Of a DNA stretch of 64,000 nucleotides, positions 1 to 8,813 are shown piece after piece. Source of the stretch: Deinococcus aquiradiocola (GTDB lineage Bacteria; Deinococcota; Deinococci; Deinococcales; Deinococcaceae); contig NZ_BMOE01000001.1 in NCBI RefSeq assembly GCF_014646915.1, positions 62,001 through 126,000 of the forward strand. Direction: 5' to 3'. The position numbers and the translations under genes are program-made. Every line of letters starts with the position of its first letter. Position 1 is the stretch's first letter. Under the pieces are notes generated by a model. That model made no database searches. It was not told the DNA's origin and worked only from the letters and a program-made list of their open reading frames with translations.

Positions 1-1667
1 CTGGTGGGCTGCTCGACGCGGCCGACGAGGGCGGTGCCGCTGTGCTCGGTGGTGTAGGCGGGCCGGGCGACGGTGCGCGTCACGTCCTGCAGGGTGAGGG
101 TGGGGAGGACGCTGACGTCGTCTTCCTTGTCCTGGTCGGCGAGGAGCGTGACGGCTTCCTGCACGATGCGGTCGCGGTCGGCGTCGGTCAGGTCAGCGCT
201 GAGGCGCGCTACCATCTCGCGTTCCGCTTCGACCTGCCGGTCCTGCATGGCAGGGTCGGGCGTGAGGGTGAGCGTGACGCGGTGCGGGTTGTTCAGGAGG
301 CCGTCGCGGATCATGGTCTCGAAGACGGGTCCGGCGCTCCGGGCGTCGTGGAGGCGCTGGAGGGCCGCGTCGAGGTTCAGGCCGTCGAGCGGATCGCCGC
401 CGTACAGCCACGGGCCGACCGCGCGGAACATCAGCTTGAGGGAGTAGGGCCACCCGGCGTTCGAGACTTCCTTCTGCGCGATCTCGAACTGGTGCAGGGC
501 GCTGTCGACGAGGTCCGCGCCGATCCCTTCCTGCGCGATGCGGCCGAGCGTCTCCAGGATCAGGGTGTGCACGGCGGGCGCCTGTTCGGCGTTCAGGCCT
601 TTCAGGCCGACCGAGAAGGCCCCCTCGCGGAAGCTGTCCTGGTAGCCGCTGCCGTCCGCGAGGGCGCTGCCGAGGCCGCTCTCGATGAGGGCGCGCGTGA
701 GGGGCGCGGCGGGGTTGCCCACCAGAACCTCGCTGAGGACGCTCCAGCGGAGGTTCTCGTCCGGGTCGAAGCTGTGCCCGAGCTTCCACGCGATGAGGGC
801 CTGCGCGCCGCGCTCCACGTCGCTGGACGGGTAGCTGGCCGTCACGGTGCGCGGCTCGGTGAAGGGCGTCTGGTCGGGAATGGAGACGTCGAGTTCGCTG
901 GGCGTGAAGTGCGCCATGACGCCCGCCTCGATGGCGTCCAGGTACTCGTGCAGCGGCAGGTTCCCGTACGTGTAGAAGAACGCGTTGGAGGGGTGGTAGT
1001 GCGCCGCGTGGAAGTCCTTGAGGCCCTGGTACGTGAGGTTCGGGATCTCGGACGGTTCACCGCCGGAGTTGTTCGCGTACGTCAGGTCCGGGTACAGGGC
1101 CTTCTGCACGGTCTTCCACAGCACGCTGCTGGGGGAGGCCATGGCGCCCTTCATCTCGTTGTACACGACGCCCTGCATCTTCAGTTCGCTCGTCTTGTCG
1201 GCCGGGTCGGCGTTCTCGAAGCGGTGCCCGTCGCGCCGGAAGGACTCGTAGCGCAGCAGCGGGAAGAACGCCGCGTCGAGGTAGATGCCGAGCAGGTTGA
1301 AGTAGTCCTTGCGGTTGCGGGTGCTGTACAGGTACGTCGTCCAGTCGGAGGCCGTCATGGCGTTCATGAAGGTGTTCAGGCTGCGCGGAATCATCGCGAA
1401 GAACGGGTCCGCGACCGGGTAGTTGCGGCTGCCCATCAGGGCCGTGTGCTCCAGGATGTGCGCGACGCCGGTGCTGTCGCGGGGGACGGTCGGGAAGAAC
1501 ACTGCGAAGGTCTGGTTGTCGTCGTCGCGCCCGATGTGGATGTGCCGCGCGCCGAGCTCGTGGCGAAGCTGGTAGTACGTGGCCTGCACGCCGGGCAGGT
1601 CCACCACGCGTTCCACGGTGTAGCGGCCCAGCCGGGTTCCGGGGGTCGGTCTGTCAGTCACGGTCAT
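1..1667 (-). CDS. M16C-family insulinase-like metallopeptidase (PreP-like), 3' end cut by window
   Basis: The reverse strand reads an open frame from ATG 1667 to the window edge, so the C-terminal half is missing. Residues 70-74 are HILEH, the inverted zinc motif HxxEH of M16 peptidases, and VVYNEMKG further on fits the distal zinc-ligand glutamate region. The order of conserved blocks (HILEHTALMGS, NTFMNAMTASDWTTYLYSTRN) matches the presequence-protease branch (M16C), which degrades peptides in a closed chamber. No signal peptide is seen, so it is probably cytoplasmic. The start is supported by a TATATT -10 hexamer 7 nt upstream, implying a leaderless message. Confidence 0.9.
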   Translation of the reverse strand, partial: MTVTDRPTPGTRLGRYTVERVVDLPGVQATYYQLRHELGARHIHIGRDDDNQTFAVFFPTVPRDSTGVAHILEHTALMGSRNYPVADPFFAMIPRSLNTFMNAMTASDWTTYLYSTRNRKDYFNLLGIYLDAAFFPLLRYESFRRDGHRFENADPADKTSELKMQGVVYNEMKGAMASPSSVLWKTVQKALYPDLTYANNSGGEPSEIPNLTYQGLKDFHAAHYHPSNAFFYTYGNLPLHEYLDAIEAGVMAHFTPSELDVSIPDQTPFTEPRTVTASYPSSDVERGAQALIAWKLGHSFDPDENLRWSVLSEVLVGNPAAPLTRALIESGLGSALADGSGYQDSFREGAFSVGLKGLNAEQAPAVHTLILETLGRIAQEGIGADLVDSALHQFEIAQKEVSNAGWPYSLKLMFRAVGPWLYGGDPLDGLNLDAALQRLHDARSAGPVFETMIRDGLLNNPHRVTLTLTPDPAMQDRQVEAEREMVARLSADLTDADRDRIVQEAVTLLADQDKEDDVSVLPTLTLQDVTRTVARPAYTTEHSGTALVGRVEQPT

Positions 1668-1953
1668 GAGAGCGAATATACTGCGCGTGCCGTGCGCCAG
1701 AACGTGTGTTTGCTGCGGTCTGATACGGTGTTGCGCTGACCTCTCGAAGTCCAGCCGAGCGATAAGGGTACCAACAAGTCCGGTGTTGACGAGATGGAAG
1801 CGGGCTGGCGTCCTCTCCTGCGGAGCTGTACTGGTCATGGGCGCTGTTCTGCCCTAGAAGGGACGCTGGTGCTGTTTCCGGCATCCCTGGAATCGGATCA
1901 AAACCGTGTGCGGCCCTGCCGCGCGGCGTGCGTCCAGTCCGGGCCGGGCGCCG
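1668..1953. other. intergenic stretch without a recognised gene
   Basis: This 286-bp gap lies between the M16C start and the ComF stop. It holds the M16C promoter hexamer (1675-1680 on the minus strand). Short open frames cross it, but none shows codon bias, a homologous motif or a start signal. I see nothing else I can support. Confidence 0.5.
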
Positions 1954-2586
1954 TCAGCGTGCGACGACGGCGTAGTACACGCGCTGCACCCCGGCCGTCT
2001 GCAGGGCGCGCGTGCAGGCCAGCAGGGTACTTCCGGTGGTCAGGACGTCGTCCACGAGCAGGAGGGTGCCGGGAAGGGGCGCGCCGGTCGCGACGAAGGC
2101 GTCCTGCACCGCGACCCGGCGTTCGCTCGCGTGCCGCCGCGCCTGCGCGCCCGTGGAGCGCTGCCGGGCCAGGGCCGCGAGGTACGGCACGCCGAGCCGT
2201 TCGGCGGTCGCGCGGCCCAGCAGTTCCGCCTGATTGAAGCTCCGCTGCTGCTGCCGGGAACGGTGGAGCGGCACGCCGCTCACGCCCTGCACGCCCCACT
2301 CGGACGGCACGCCGGACGCGAGGGCCGCGCCGAGCACGCCCGCCACCTCGCGCGACCCGCCGTACTTCAGTGCCTTGACGCTGCGTCCCAGCACGCCCCG
2401 GTACGGGCCGAGCACCACGAGATGCGGGGTGGGGTGCAGGTGCAGCGGCGAGTGACGCTGCACCTGCGGCCGCAGCGTGGCTCGGCAGGCGGGGCACAGG
2501 CCCGCCGACGCCCCGAGCTGCGCGTCGCAGCCGGGGCAGCGGCGCGGCATCAGGGAGCGCAGCAGGGTGTGCAGGCCGCCGGTCAC
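1954..2586 (-). CDS. ComF family phosphoribosyltransferase-like protein
   Basis: 210 residues from GTG 2586. The N-terminus carries a four-cysteine zinc knuckle (CPGC near residue 16 and CPAC near residue 31). The C-terminal half is a type I phosphoribosyltransferase fold with the PRPP loop [13 protein letters not shown]. ComF proteins are linked to DNA uptake during natural transformation, which Deinococcus performs, although some family members act elsewhere. The GTG overlaps the stop of the upstream gene (GTGA), so the two are translationally coupled. The frame stays open far upstream, but that extension is a shadow. Confidence 0.9.
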   Translation of the reverse strand: MTGGLHTLLRSLMPRRCPGCDAQLGASAGLCPACRATLRPQVQRHSPLHLHPTPHLVVLGPYRGVLGRSVKALKYGGSREVAGVLGAALASGVPSEWGVQGVSGVPLHRSRQQQRSFNQAELLGRATAERLGVPYLAALARQRSTGAQARRHASERRVAVQDAFVATGAPLPGTLLLVDDVLTTGSTLLACTRALQTAGVQRVYYAVVAR

Positions 2587-3113
2587 GCGGGCAGTTCCTG
2601 CGTCCCGAACGTCAGTTCGTCCGCGAAGAGCGGCGGGGTGTTCGCGTCGATGCGCTGGAACAGGTGCTCCAGCGCGTGCGGGTCCACGCCCGGCGCGGCC
2701 AGGTGCAGGCAGGTCAGGTAGTGGCGGCACACGCGGTCCACGCCGTCCGGCCCGAGCCGCGCACGCTCGGCGGGACTCAGCAGGCGCGCGAACTCGTCCG
2801 GCTCGCCGAGCGCCGGGTGGCTGCCCTGCCGGATCGCGGCGCGCAGGAAGGCCGTCACCTCGGCCGGGTTGTGCCAGAATCCGAACATCAGTTCGTCCGT
2901 CAGGCGGTCCATCTGCCGCATCGCTTCGGGCGGGGAGGCGCGCGTGATCATCTGCCGCGCGAGGTCCTGCCGGGTGAGGCGGCGCGACGCGTACTCCGGC
3001 AGGGTGAGGCGCGCGGGCGGCATGAGCGGCCCGCCGAACAGGGAGCGCAGGCGGTGCGCCATGAGGTAATGCTGGTACTCCAGCAGCAGTTCGCTGACGG
3101 GGGCGCGGGTCAC
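2583..3113 (-). CDS. conserved hypothetical protein, coupled to ComF
   Basis: 176 residues from GTG 3113. The start is set by TACACT 6 nt upstream (positions 3120-3125), a leaderless arrangement. The protein is acidic and mostly helical, with no signal peptide, membrane segment or motif I recognise. Its last codons overlap the GTG of the ComF-like gene by 4 nt, so the two proteins are made from one message and may act together. It also shares a short divergent promoter region with the MocR-type regulator at 3189. Confidence 0.8.
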   Translation of the reverse strand: MTRAPVSELLLEYQHYLMAHRLRSLFGGPLMPPARLTLPEYASRRLTRQDLARQMITRASPPEAMRQMDRLTDELMFGFWHNPAEVTAFLRAAIRQGSHPALGEPDEFARLLSPAERARLGPDGVDRVCRHYLTCLHLAAPGVDPHALEHLFQRIDANTPPLFADELTFGTQELPA

Positions 3114-3188
3114 GCCTCCAGTGTAGTGCGGGCGGGGCAGGGCAGAGTGTGCGGTGCGGCGGGCAGGCCGTGCCGCTACACTGCCCGC

Positions 3189-4592
3189 ATGTCCCTCCCC
3201 GACCTGCTCGCCGCACGTCCCGGCGAGGCGCAGCACGTGCGCGTCACGCGCAGCCTTCGGGACGCCGTCGTGCAGGGGCACCTGTCGCCCGGCACGCGCG
3301 TCAGCACCCGCCGCCTCGCGCAGGCGTGGGGCGTGGCGCGCAACACCGTGCAGGACGCCGTGGACCAGCTGCAGGCCGAAGGGTACCTGGAGGTCCGCGC
3401 CCGCAGCGGCAGTTACGTCGCGCCGCGCGGCGCCACGCCCGGCCCGGCCGTGCAGGACGTGCCGCGCGTCCCCCTGTCCGGCTGGGCGACCCGCGCCCTG
3501 AGTGGCGGGAGGTCCGGCGTGCCCGGCCAGTACGACCTGGACCTGCGGCTCGGGCAGTCGGCGGGCCTGTTCCCGTCGGAGGTGTGGGCGCAGGCCCTCG
3601 CGCGCCGTGCGGGCGACGCGGACGCCCTCCTGAGTGCCGGGGAACTCGGCCCGCAGGAGACGCGGCACGCCATCGCGCAGTGGCTCACGCGGGAGCGCGG
3701 AGCGAGCGTCACGCCCGACATGGTGATGCTGACGGGCGGCACGCAGTCCGCCCTCGACCTCCTGAGCCGCACGTACCTGGAGCCCGGCCGGGTCGCCGTG
3801 ATGGAGGACCCCGGCTACCTCGGCGCGCGCCGCGCCTTCGAGGCGGTCGGCGCGACCGTCCACCCCGTCCCCGTCGACGCGGGCGGCCTGGACGTGACGC
3901 GCCTCCCGCCCAACCCCACCCTGACGTACGTGACGCCCGGATGTCAGTTCCCGACGACGGCCACGCTCGGCGCGGCGCGGCGGCAGGCGCTCCTCGCGTG
4001 GGCGACGCGCACGCAGAGCTTCATCTTGGAGGACGACTACGCCGCCGACTTCCACCACACGGCGAGGCCGCCCGCGCCGCTGCAGGGTCTCGCGCCGCAC
4101 AGCGTGCTGCTGCTCGGCACCTTCAGTCAGAGCCTCGCGCCCGCCCTGCGCAGCGGGTACCTCGTCGCGCCGCCCGCCGTGCTGGACGTGCTGGCCCGCA
4201 CCCGCCCGCTCACGGACCGCCACCCGCCCACCCTGGACGCGCTGGCCCTGTCGGACTTCCTCGCGTCGGGCGGGTACGTGCGGCACCTGCGCCGCGCCCG
4301 CACGCAGGTCACGCACCGGCACGACGTGCTGCTCGCCGCACTGCACGCCACCCTGCCGCAGCTGGACGTGCTTCCCGCCCGCGCGGGCCTGCACCTGCGC
4401 GTCCCCCTCCCGCACGGCCAGCGCGAGGAGGACGTGACGGCGCGCGCCGCCCGCCTGGGCCTCGGTGTGAGCGGCGCGCACGAGTACGCGAGCCTCCCGC
4501 ACGCGCCCGCGCTGCTGCTCGGCTTCGCGCACCTGCCGCCCGACGCGCTGCGCGAGGCGGCCCGGCGACTCGCGCTGGCCCTGCAACCCTGA
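3189..4592 (+). CDS. MocR/GntR-type regulator with aminotransferase-like domain lacking the PLP lysine
   Basis: 467 residues from ATG 3189, preceded by TACACT and 6 nt (leaderless). Residues 15-75 form a GntR winged helix ([37 protein letters not shown]). The rest is a fold-type I aminotransferase domain ([35 protein letters not shown]). In MocR/PdxR proteins the PLP Schiff-base lysine lies in GTFSK; here the codon at 4128-4130 is CAG, giving GTFSQ (Gln314). The neighbouring loop, usually HQ(F/Y)PTG, reads CQFPTT. The domain is probably kept as an effector sensor without covalent PLP. Divergent from 3113. Confidence 0.88.
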   Translation: MSLPDLLAARPGEAQHVRVTRSLRDAVVQGHLSPGTRVSTRRLAQAWGVARNTVQDAVDQLQAEGYLEVRARSGSYVAPRGATPGPAVQDVPRVPLSGWATRALSGGRSGVPGQYDLDLRLGQSAGLFPSEVWAQALARRAGDADALLSAGELGPQETRHAIAQWLTRERGASVTPDMVMLTGGTQSALDLLSRTYLEPGRVAVMEDPGYLGARRAFEAVGATVHPVPVDAGGLDVTRLPPNPTLTYVTPGCQFPTTATLGAARRQALLAWATRTQSFILEDDYAADFHHTARPPAPLQGLAPHSVLLLGTFSQSLAPALRSGYLVAPPAVLDVLARTRPLTDRHPPTLDALALSDFLASGGYVRHLRRARTQVTHRHDVLLAALHATLPQLDVLPARAGLHLRVPLPHGQREEDVTARAARLGLGVSGAHEYASLPHAPALLLGFAHLPPDALREAARRLALALQP

Positions 4593-4610
4593 CCGGCCGG
4601 ACACCCAACA

Positions 4611-4648
4611 GGGGAGGGCGGCGTCCAGTTCCGGATGCCGCCCTCCCC
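4611..4648. terminator. bidirectional hairpin terminator candidate
   Basis: A perfect 12-bp inverted repeat (GGGGAGGGCGGC at 4611-4622, complement at 4637-4648) with a 14-nt loop lies between two converging genes. No strong T-run follows on either strand, which is usual for the hairpins in this GC-rich window. Confidence 0.6.
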
Positions 4649-4672
4649 GACTGATCTCTCGCGGATTCTGGT

Positions 4673-4996
4673 TCAGCGGTCCGGCAGGAACTCCCGCTCC
4701 AGCCACGCGCGCTGACCGCCCTCCTGCACGAGCGCCTGCCCCGCCTGATCCAGAAAACGCTCGCGGGCCGCCTCCGCGTCGGCGGCACTCACGCCGTACC
4801 GGGCCGGGTCGGCCAGCACCTCCCGCAGCAGGGGCAGCACCTCCACGTCCGTGAACGCCTGCCCGCCCACCGTCACGTCCGCCCGCCACTTCACGAGGTA
4901 ATCCAGCGCGAAGAACGCCGGTTCCGTCACACACCCGCCACGGTACGGCACGATGCTGGGGCTGGGGAACCGGACGGCGTCCTGAGTCTGCGTCAT
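4673..4996 (-). CDS. small conserved hypothetical protein
   Basis: 107 residues from ATG 4996, with TACGCT and 6 nt before it (leaderless). The protein is acidic and soluble. Its middle reads LPLLREVLADPARYGVSAADAEAARERF in two helices, with no catalytic motif that I recognise. It converges on the MocR-type gene across a hairpin. Function unknown. The start signal and codon use support a real gene. Confidence 0.7.
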   Translation of the reverse strand: MTQTQDAVRFPSPSIVPYRGGCVTEPAFFALDYLVKWRADVTVGGQAFTDVEVLPLLREVLADPARYGVSAADAEAARERFLDQAGQALVQEGGQRAWLEREFLPDR

Positions 4997-5108
4997 GCCC
5001 CCAGCGTACCCGCCGGGACGACCGGAAGCGTGACGGGCGCCCCCGTCGGCCTTTACGCTCCCTTCCGGCTTGGGCCCACCCTGCGCGGCGGGGCGGGGGA
5101 GGGCCTGC

Positions 5109-6275
5109 TCAGGCCTCCTTGCGCAGCAGGATGCTCTTCAGGTACAGGCTTTCCGGCACGCTCAGCAGGTGCGGGTGATCGGCCGGCTGGTACGTCGTGT
5201 CCAGCACCTCCGCGCCGCACTCCGCCTCGGCGCTCGCGATGCGGGCCGAGTCGAGCAGGTCGTTCACGGAGATGTAGTGCGCGCACGTGCTGATCAGCAG
5301 GTACCCGCCCGGGTCGAGCATGTTCAGCACGCTCGTCGCCGCCTGCGTGAACACCCGCTTCGCGCGCGGCACGTCGTCCCGGCGTTTAGCGAGGGTGGGC
5401 GGGTCGATCACGGCCGCCTGGAAGCGCCGCTTCTCGGACTCCAGCCGCCCGAGCGCCACGAGCGCGTCCCCGAGCCGCACGCCCACCTCCACGCGGTTCG
5501 TGCGCGCCACGCTCTCCAGCGTGCCGAGCGCCACCGGGTCCTTGTCGATCGCGACGCTGCGCGCCCCCGCACGCGCCGCATGCAGACTGAAGCCGCCCGT
5601 GTAACTGTACGTGTCCAGGAACCCCTGCCCCGGCCGCACCAGGCCGCGCATCAGGCGGCGATTGTCGCGCTGGTCGAGGTAGAAGCCGGTCTTCTGCGCC
5701 TCCATCGGCGCGAAGCTCAGCTCCAGGTCGTCCTCGTAGAAGGCCACGCGGGACGGCAGCTCACCCCACAGCACGCCCGTCTGCCCGCTCAGGCCCTCGC
5801 GGGCACTCTCGCCGGTGTCGCTGCGCTCGAAGGCAGACGTCGCCCCCAGTTCCGCCTGCAGCGCCCGCACGATGACGCTCCGGTGGCGTTCCACGCCCGC
5901 GTTCCGGAACTGCACGCTGAGCGTCTCGCCGAACAGGTCCGCCACGATGCCGGGCGTGCCGTCCGCCTCGCCGTGCAGGACGCGCATGGCGTTCGTGCCG
6001 GTGATGCGGCCCTCGCGGCGCTTGAGGGCCTCGCGGATGCGGCGGCGATAGAAGGCCTCGTCGACGTTCTCACGCTTCAGGGTCAGCATCCGCAGCGGCG
6101 TCGCGCCGGACGGGTTGAAGTACCCGCGCCCCACGAACGGCCCGCCCTCCGAGTACACGTCCACCACGTCGCCCGCCTCGATGCCCGCCTCCGCGTTCAG
6201 GATGTCGCCGCTGTGCCCGAAGGGATACCGCCCCCGGATGCGCCGCTCCGCGGCCGCCTTGATGGTTACTTTCAC
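5109..6275 (-). CDS. class I SAM-dependent rRNA methyltransferase, RlmI-like (PUA + methyltransferase)
   Basis: 388 residues from GTG 6275. The N-terminal 75 residues form a PUA RNA-binding domain (FGHSGDILNAEAGIEAGDVV, GRGYFNP). The C-terminal Rossmann domain has the SAM loop TYSYTGGFSLHAARAG and the catalytic-loop motif DPPT. The layout matches RlmI-type 23S rRNA cytosine-5 methyltransferases; the target base cannot be read from sequence. The start is unusual: the promoter hexamer is placed for leaderless translation of a five-codon mini-ORF (6289-6272) whose stop overlaps this GTG. Confidence 0.88.
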   Translation of the reverse strand: MKVTIKAAAERRIRGRYPFGHSGDILNAEAGIEAGDVVDVYSEGGPFVGRGYFNPSGATPLRMLTLKRENVDEAFYRRRIREALKRREGRITGTNAMRVLHGEADGTPGIVADLFGETLSVQFRNAGVERHRSVIVRALQAELGATSAFERSDTGESAREGLSGQTGVLWGELPSRVAFYEDDLELSFAPMEAQKTGFYLDQRDNRRLMRGLVRPGQGFLDTYSYTGGFSLHAARAGARSVAIDKDPVALGTLESVARTNRVEVGVRLGDALVALGRLESEKRRFQAAVIDPPTLAKRRDDVPRAKRVFTQAATSVLNMLDPGGYLLISTCAHYISVNDLLDSARIASAEAECGAEVLDTTYQPADHPHLLSVPESLYLKSILLRKEA

Positions 6276-6289
6276 AGGATCACGCTCAT
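6272..6289 (-). CDS. candidate leaderless mini-ORF (MSVIL) coupled to the RlmI-like gene
   Basis: On the minus strand TATGCT (6301-6296) is followed by exactly 6 nt and an ATG at 6289. The ORF codes for M-S-V-I-L and stops at a TGA that overlaps the GTG start of the methyltransferase (GTGA). Spacing is identical to the leaderless starts of ordinary genes nearby. It may deliver a terminating ribosome onto a GTG without a good Shine-Dalgarno. Inference only. Confidence 0.45.
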   Translation of the reverse strand: MSVIL

Positions 6290-6341
6290 GCGCGCAGCAT
6301 AGCGCCCACCTCCCGGCGCGCACGTCCCGGTCCGCCCCGGC

Positions 6342-7547
6342 TCAGGCGGGCGCGAAGTGCGCCGCGGTCCGCAGCGCGTACGGTGCGTACAGCGGCCGGA
6401 AGCCCGGCACGGTCCCCGACCAAGCGCGGTACCGCGCGTCGTACGCCGCCGCCCGCGCGTACAGGCTCAGGAGCGCCACGTCACGCCAGGGAAGCGCGGT
6501 GTCGAGGCCCGCCGCGTCCCGGTACCCGTCCCACAGCCGCTCCGCGAGGTCCGGGTACGCCGCCCGCACCGGCAGGTCCGCGCGGAAGGGCAGCATCACG
6601 AACGCCAGGAACCACCCCACGTCCATGAGCGGCTGGCCCACGTGCGCCTCGGACCAGTCGAAGAGGCGCGCGTCGCCGGGCGTTCTGGCGGGCGGGACGA
6701 GCACGTTGTTGGCGTGCAGGTCCCCGTGGCACGGCGCGGCGCGCGGACAGGCAGCCGTGACGCGCGCGTGCGCGTCCAGCACCGCCGGCCGGGCCGCCAG
6801 GGCGCGCTGTACCTGCGCGTCCGTCATTCCCCACCCGAGCAGCACGTCCTCTCGCAGCAGGCCCTCCAGCCGCCCCGGCAACGCCGCGAACGCCTGCACG
6901 GGTAGTCCCTCCGCACCTCCGCCGTCCAGCGGGAGAGTGTGCAGGTCCGCCATCCTCCGCACCGCCCGCCGCCAGTCGTTCAGGTCCGCGCTGCCCAGCA
7001 GGGCCGTCCCGGCGTCCCGCGTGAGCAGCAGGCCACGCGCCGTGTCCGTGCCCAGCAGGTCCGCCGACCCGTGCGGGAAGTGCCGGGCCACCCAGCGGGC
7101 CGCGACCACCTCGCGGGCATCCTCACCCACCTTCAGGAACGCGCGCCCGGCCGGACCGTCCAGCACCACCACCGCGCCCACGTCCGACGCATGCACCCAC
7201 GCACACCGCGTCACAGGCGCGCCCAGCACGCCCTGCGCCCACGCGGTCACCCCGTCCCGCCACCCGGCACGCTGCCAGGACCGCTCGCCCGGCAAAGGCG
7301 GAGCTGCGGCGCCTGCCGGGCCAGTCCCGCCCGGAACCGCGCCGCCCGCTCGCCGCTCGAACCTGAGCGGACCGCACCCCCGACCGGCCCAGAGACCCCC
7401 GTCGTGCAGCAGCCACACCCCCTCCCCGAACACCCTCGCCGCCCACGCCTCCAGACCCGCCCCCGACGTCTCGTGCGGCAGGGCACGGCACGCCGAGGCC
7501 AGCACGCCCGCCCCGTCCGCCACCAGCAGCAGTTCCGCGACCGTCAC
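6342..7547 (-). CDS. APH-family phosphotransferase (aminoglycoside phosphotransferase/choline kinase fold)
   Basis: 401 residues from GTG 7547 (GACACT and 6 nt upstream, leaderless). The kinase-like catalytic loop is CHGDLHANNVLV near residues 272-283, and the metal-binding aspartate follows in LFDWSEAHVGQPLMDVGWFL. The N-terminal 140 residues are divergent. Members of this fold phosphorylate small molecules such as aminoglycosides, choline or sugars; the substrate here cannot be told. No resistance context surrounds it, so a metabolic role is as likely as drug modification. Confidence 0.85.
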   Translation of the reverse strand: MTVAELLLVADGAGVLASACRALPHETSGAGLEAWAARVFGEGVWLLHDGGLWAGRGCGPLRFERRAGGAVPGGTGPAGAAAPPLPGERSWQRAGWRDGVTAWAQGVLGAPVTRCAWVHASDVGAVVVLDGPAGRAFLKVGEDAREVVAARWVARHFPHGSADLLGTDTARGLLLTRDAGTALLGSADLNDWRRAVRRMADLHTLPLDGGGAEGLPVQAFAALPGRLEGLLREDVLLGWGMTDAQVQRALAARPAVLDAHARVTAACPRAAPCHGDLHANNVLVPPARTPGDARLFDWSEAHVGQPLMDVGWFLAFVMLPFRADLPVRAAYPDLAERLWDGYRDAAGLDTALPWRDVALLSLYARAAAYDARYRAWSGTVPGFRPLYAPYALRTAAHFAPA

Positions 7548-7639
7548 GCGCCCAGTGTCGCACGCCCCCCAACCTCATGAGCGCAAAGATGTGCGTCTCC
7601 TGAAAGCTTCCCGTCAGGGGCGCGTGGCATGCTGAACGC

Positions 7640-8176
7640 ATGAAGAAGATGCTTCCCCTCCTCGGTCTGGGAGTCCTGATGTCCGCCTGCGGCACCGGCC
7701 TGATCCCCGCCGTGCCTTACGATCTGCCCGACATCAACGCGACGCTGCCCGTGCCGTCCACCACGGCCCCCATGGTGATCTACAGCACGCAGGACCAGTT
7801 CGCGGGCCTGCCCGCCATCGCGCAGGTCATCAGCAGCATCGACCTGACCGGCAACCTCGTGTACAACGGCAACGGGCCGCTCAGCACGCTCAGCAATGTC
7901 GGCGTGTACATCCGCAGCACCGTGGACGGCAGCAACTGCTACAACCAGGCCGGGTACCTGATCTGCGACGACTCCGCGAACGCCGAGGCGAAGTACAAGC
8001 TTCAGGACGTGAGCATCACCAAGGGCAACCTGCAGAGCGTGACGCTGACCGGCCCGGTCCTCAACGGCGCTGTCAAGAACCGCAAGGGCTACATCGGGTT
8101 CCGCATCAACCAGGGCAGCACCATGACGAACGATCAGATCAACTTCACGAAGGTGCGCGCCACCATCCGCTTCTGA
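7640..8176 (+). CDS. lipoprotein of unknown function
   Basis: 178 residues from ATG 7640, with CATGCT and 6 nt upstream. Residues 1-17 form a lipoprotein signal with lipobox LMSAC (Cys17). The mature part is rich in Ser, Thr, Asn and Gly and looks like a beta-sandwich, with two further cysteines (SNCYNQAGYLICDD) that could form a disulfide outside the membrane. No known domain is recognised. A strong terminator follows, so it is monocistronic. Confidence 0.8.
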   Translation: MKKMLPLLGLGVLMSACGTGLIPAVPYDLPDINATLPVPSTTAPMVIYSTQDQFAGLPAIAQVISSIDLTGNLVYNGNGPLSTLSNVGVYIRSTVDGSNCYNQAGYLICDDSANAEAKYKLQDVSITKGNLQSVTLTGPVLNGAVKNRKGYIGFRINQGSTMTNDQINFTKVRATIRF

Positions 8177-8194
8177 CCTGACCTGCTGGTGGTG

Positions 8195-8240
8195 GGCTGG
8201 CCCGGACGTTGGATGTCCGGGCCAGCCTTCTGTCTGTTTT
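8195..8240 (+). terminator. intrinsic terminator
   Basis: A perfect 13-bp stem (8195-8207 with 8215-8227, loop of 7) is followed by a T-rich tract ending in TTTT at 8237-8240. It lies just after the lipoprotein stop and before the converging peroxiredoxin gene. Confidence 0.8.
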
Positions 8241-8251
8241 CCCGGGGTCTC

Positions 8252-8716
8252 TCAGGCGTGCTGCAGTTCCCTGAGTTTGCCGATGACGTCGGCCGCGTTG
8301 CGGTTCGGGTCGGCGGACTTCCAGTGCCATGCCAGCTGTCCGTGCGGGTCGATCAGGAAGGTCTGGCGTCCGGCGAGGTTCAGGAGGCCGCCGATGCCGC
8401 CCATCACGCCGTACGCGCGGCACACGGTCTTGTCGCCGTCCGGGATGAGTGGGAAGCTCAGGCCGCACGTCTCGCGGAATTTCGCCTGTCGCGCCTCGGT
8501 GTCGGTGCTGACGCCGATCACCTGCGCGTCCAGTCGCGCGAATTCCGGGAGGGCCTGCTCGAAGCGCTGCGCTTCGATGCTGCAGCCGGGCGTTCCGGCG
8601 CGCGGGTAGAAGTACAGGACGACCCAGCGGCCGCGCAGGCCGTTCAGGCTGAGGGGCGTGCCGTCGTCGCTGACGGCGTCGAAGGGCGGGGCGGGCTGTC
8701 CGACTCGGGGGCTCAT
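8252..8716 (-). CDS. peroxiredoxin, BCP/PrxQ type
   Basis: 154 residues from ATG 8716, with TAAAGT and 7 nt before it. The thioredoxin-fold peroxidatic site is YPRAGTPGCS (Cys45). The usual PrxQ resolving cysteine five residues later is absent (GCSIEAQ). Cys84 in RETCGLSF sits where a minority of PrxQ proteins keep their resolving cysteine. The enzyme should reduce peroxides with thioredoxin-type electron donors in the cytoplasm, which fits the oxidant tolerance of Deinococcus. The in-frame extension upstream lies beyond the promoter and is excluded. Confidence 0.9.
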   Translation of the reverse strand: MSPRVGQPAPPFDAVSDDGTPLSLNGLRGRWVVLYFYPRAGTPGCSIEAQRFEQALPEFARLDAQVIGVSTDTEARQAKFRETCGLSFPLIPDGDKTVCRAYGVMGGIGGLLNLAGRQTFLIDPHGQLAWHWKSADPNRNAADVIGKLRELQHA

Positions 8717-8813
8717 GAGCGTCACTTTACACACGGGCGGGCCGGGCGCGCGTGTGCTGCGTTTCATGCGTGCGTGTGTGCAGGGTGGGCGGGCGGAGTG
8801 GCAGACTGACGCC

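Noticed and set aside
42..1739. 565-residue open frame on the plus strand
   Set aside because: It lies opposite the M16C peptidase gene, whose HILEH motif, codon bias and promoter identify the true strand; the plus frame is rich in Val/Arg/Glu shadows.
3189..4592. Reading the MocR protein as an active aminotransferase
   Set aside because: The catalytic lysine is glutamine and an N-terminal winged helix is fused; a regulator is the better call.
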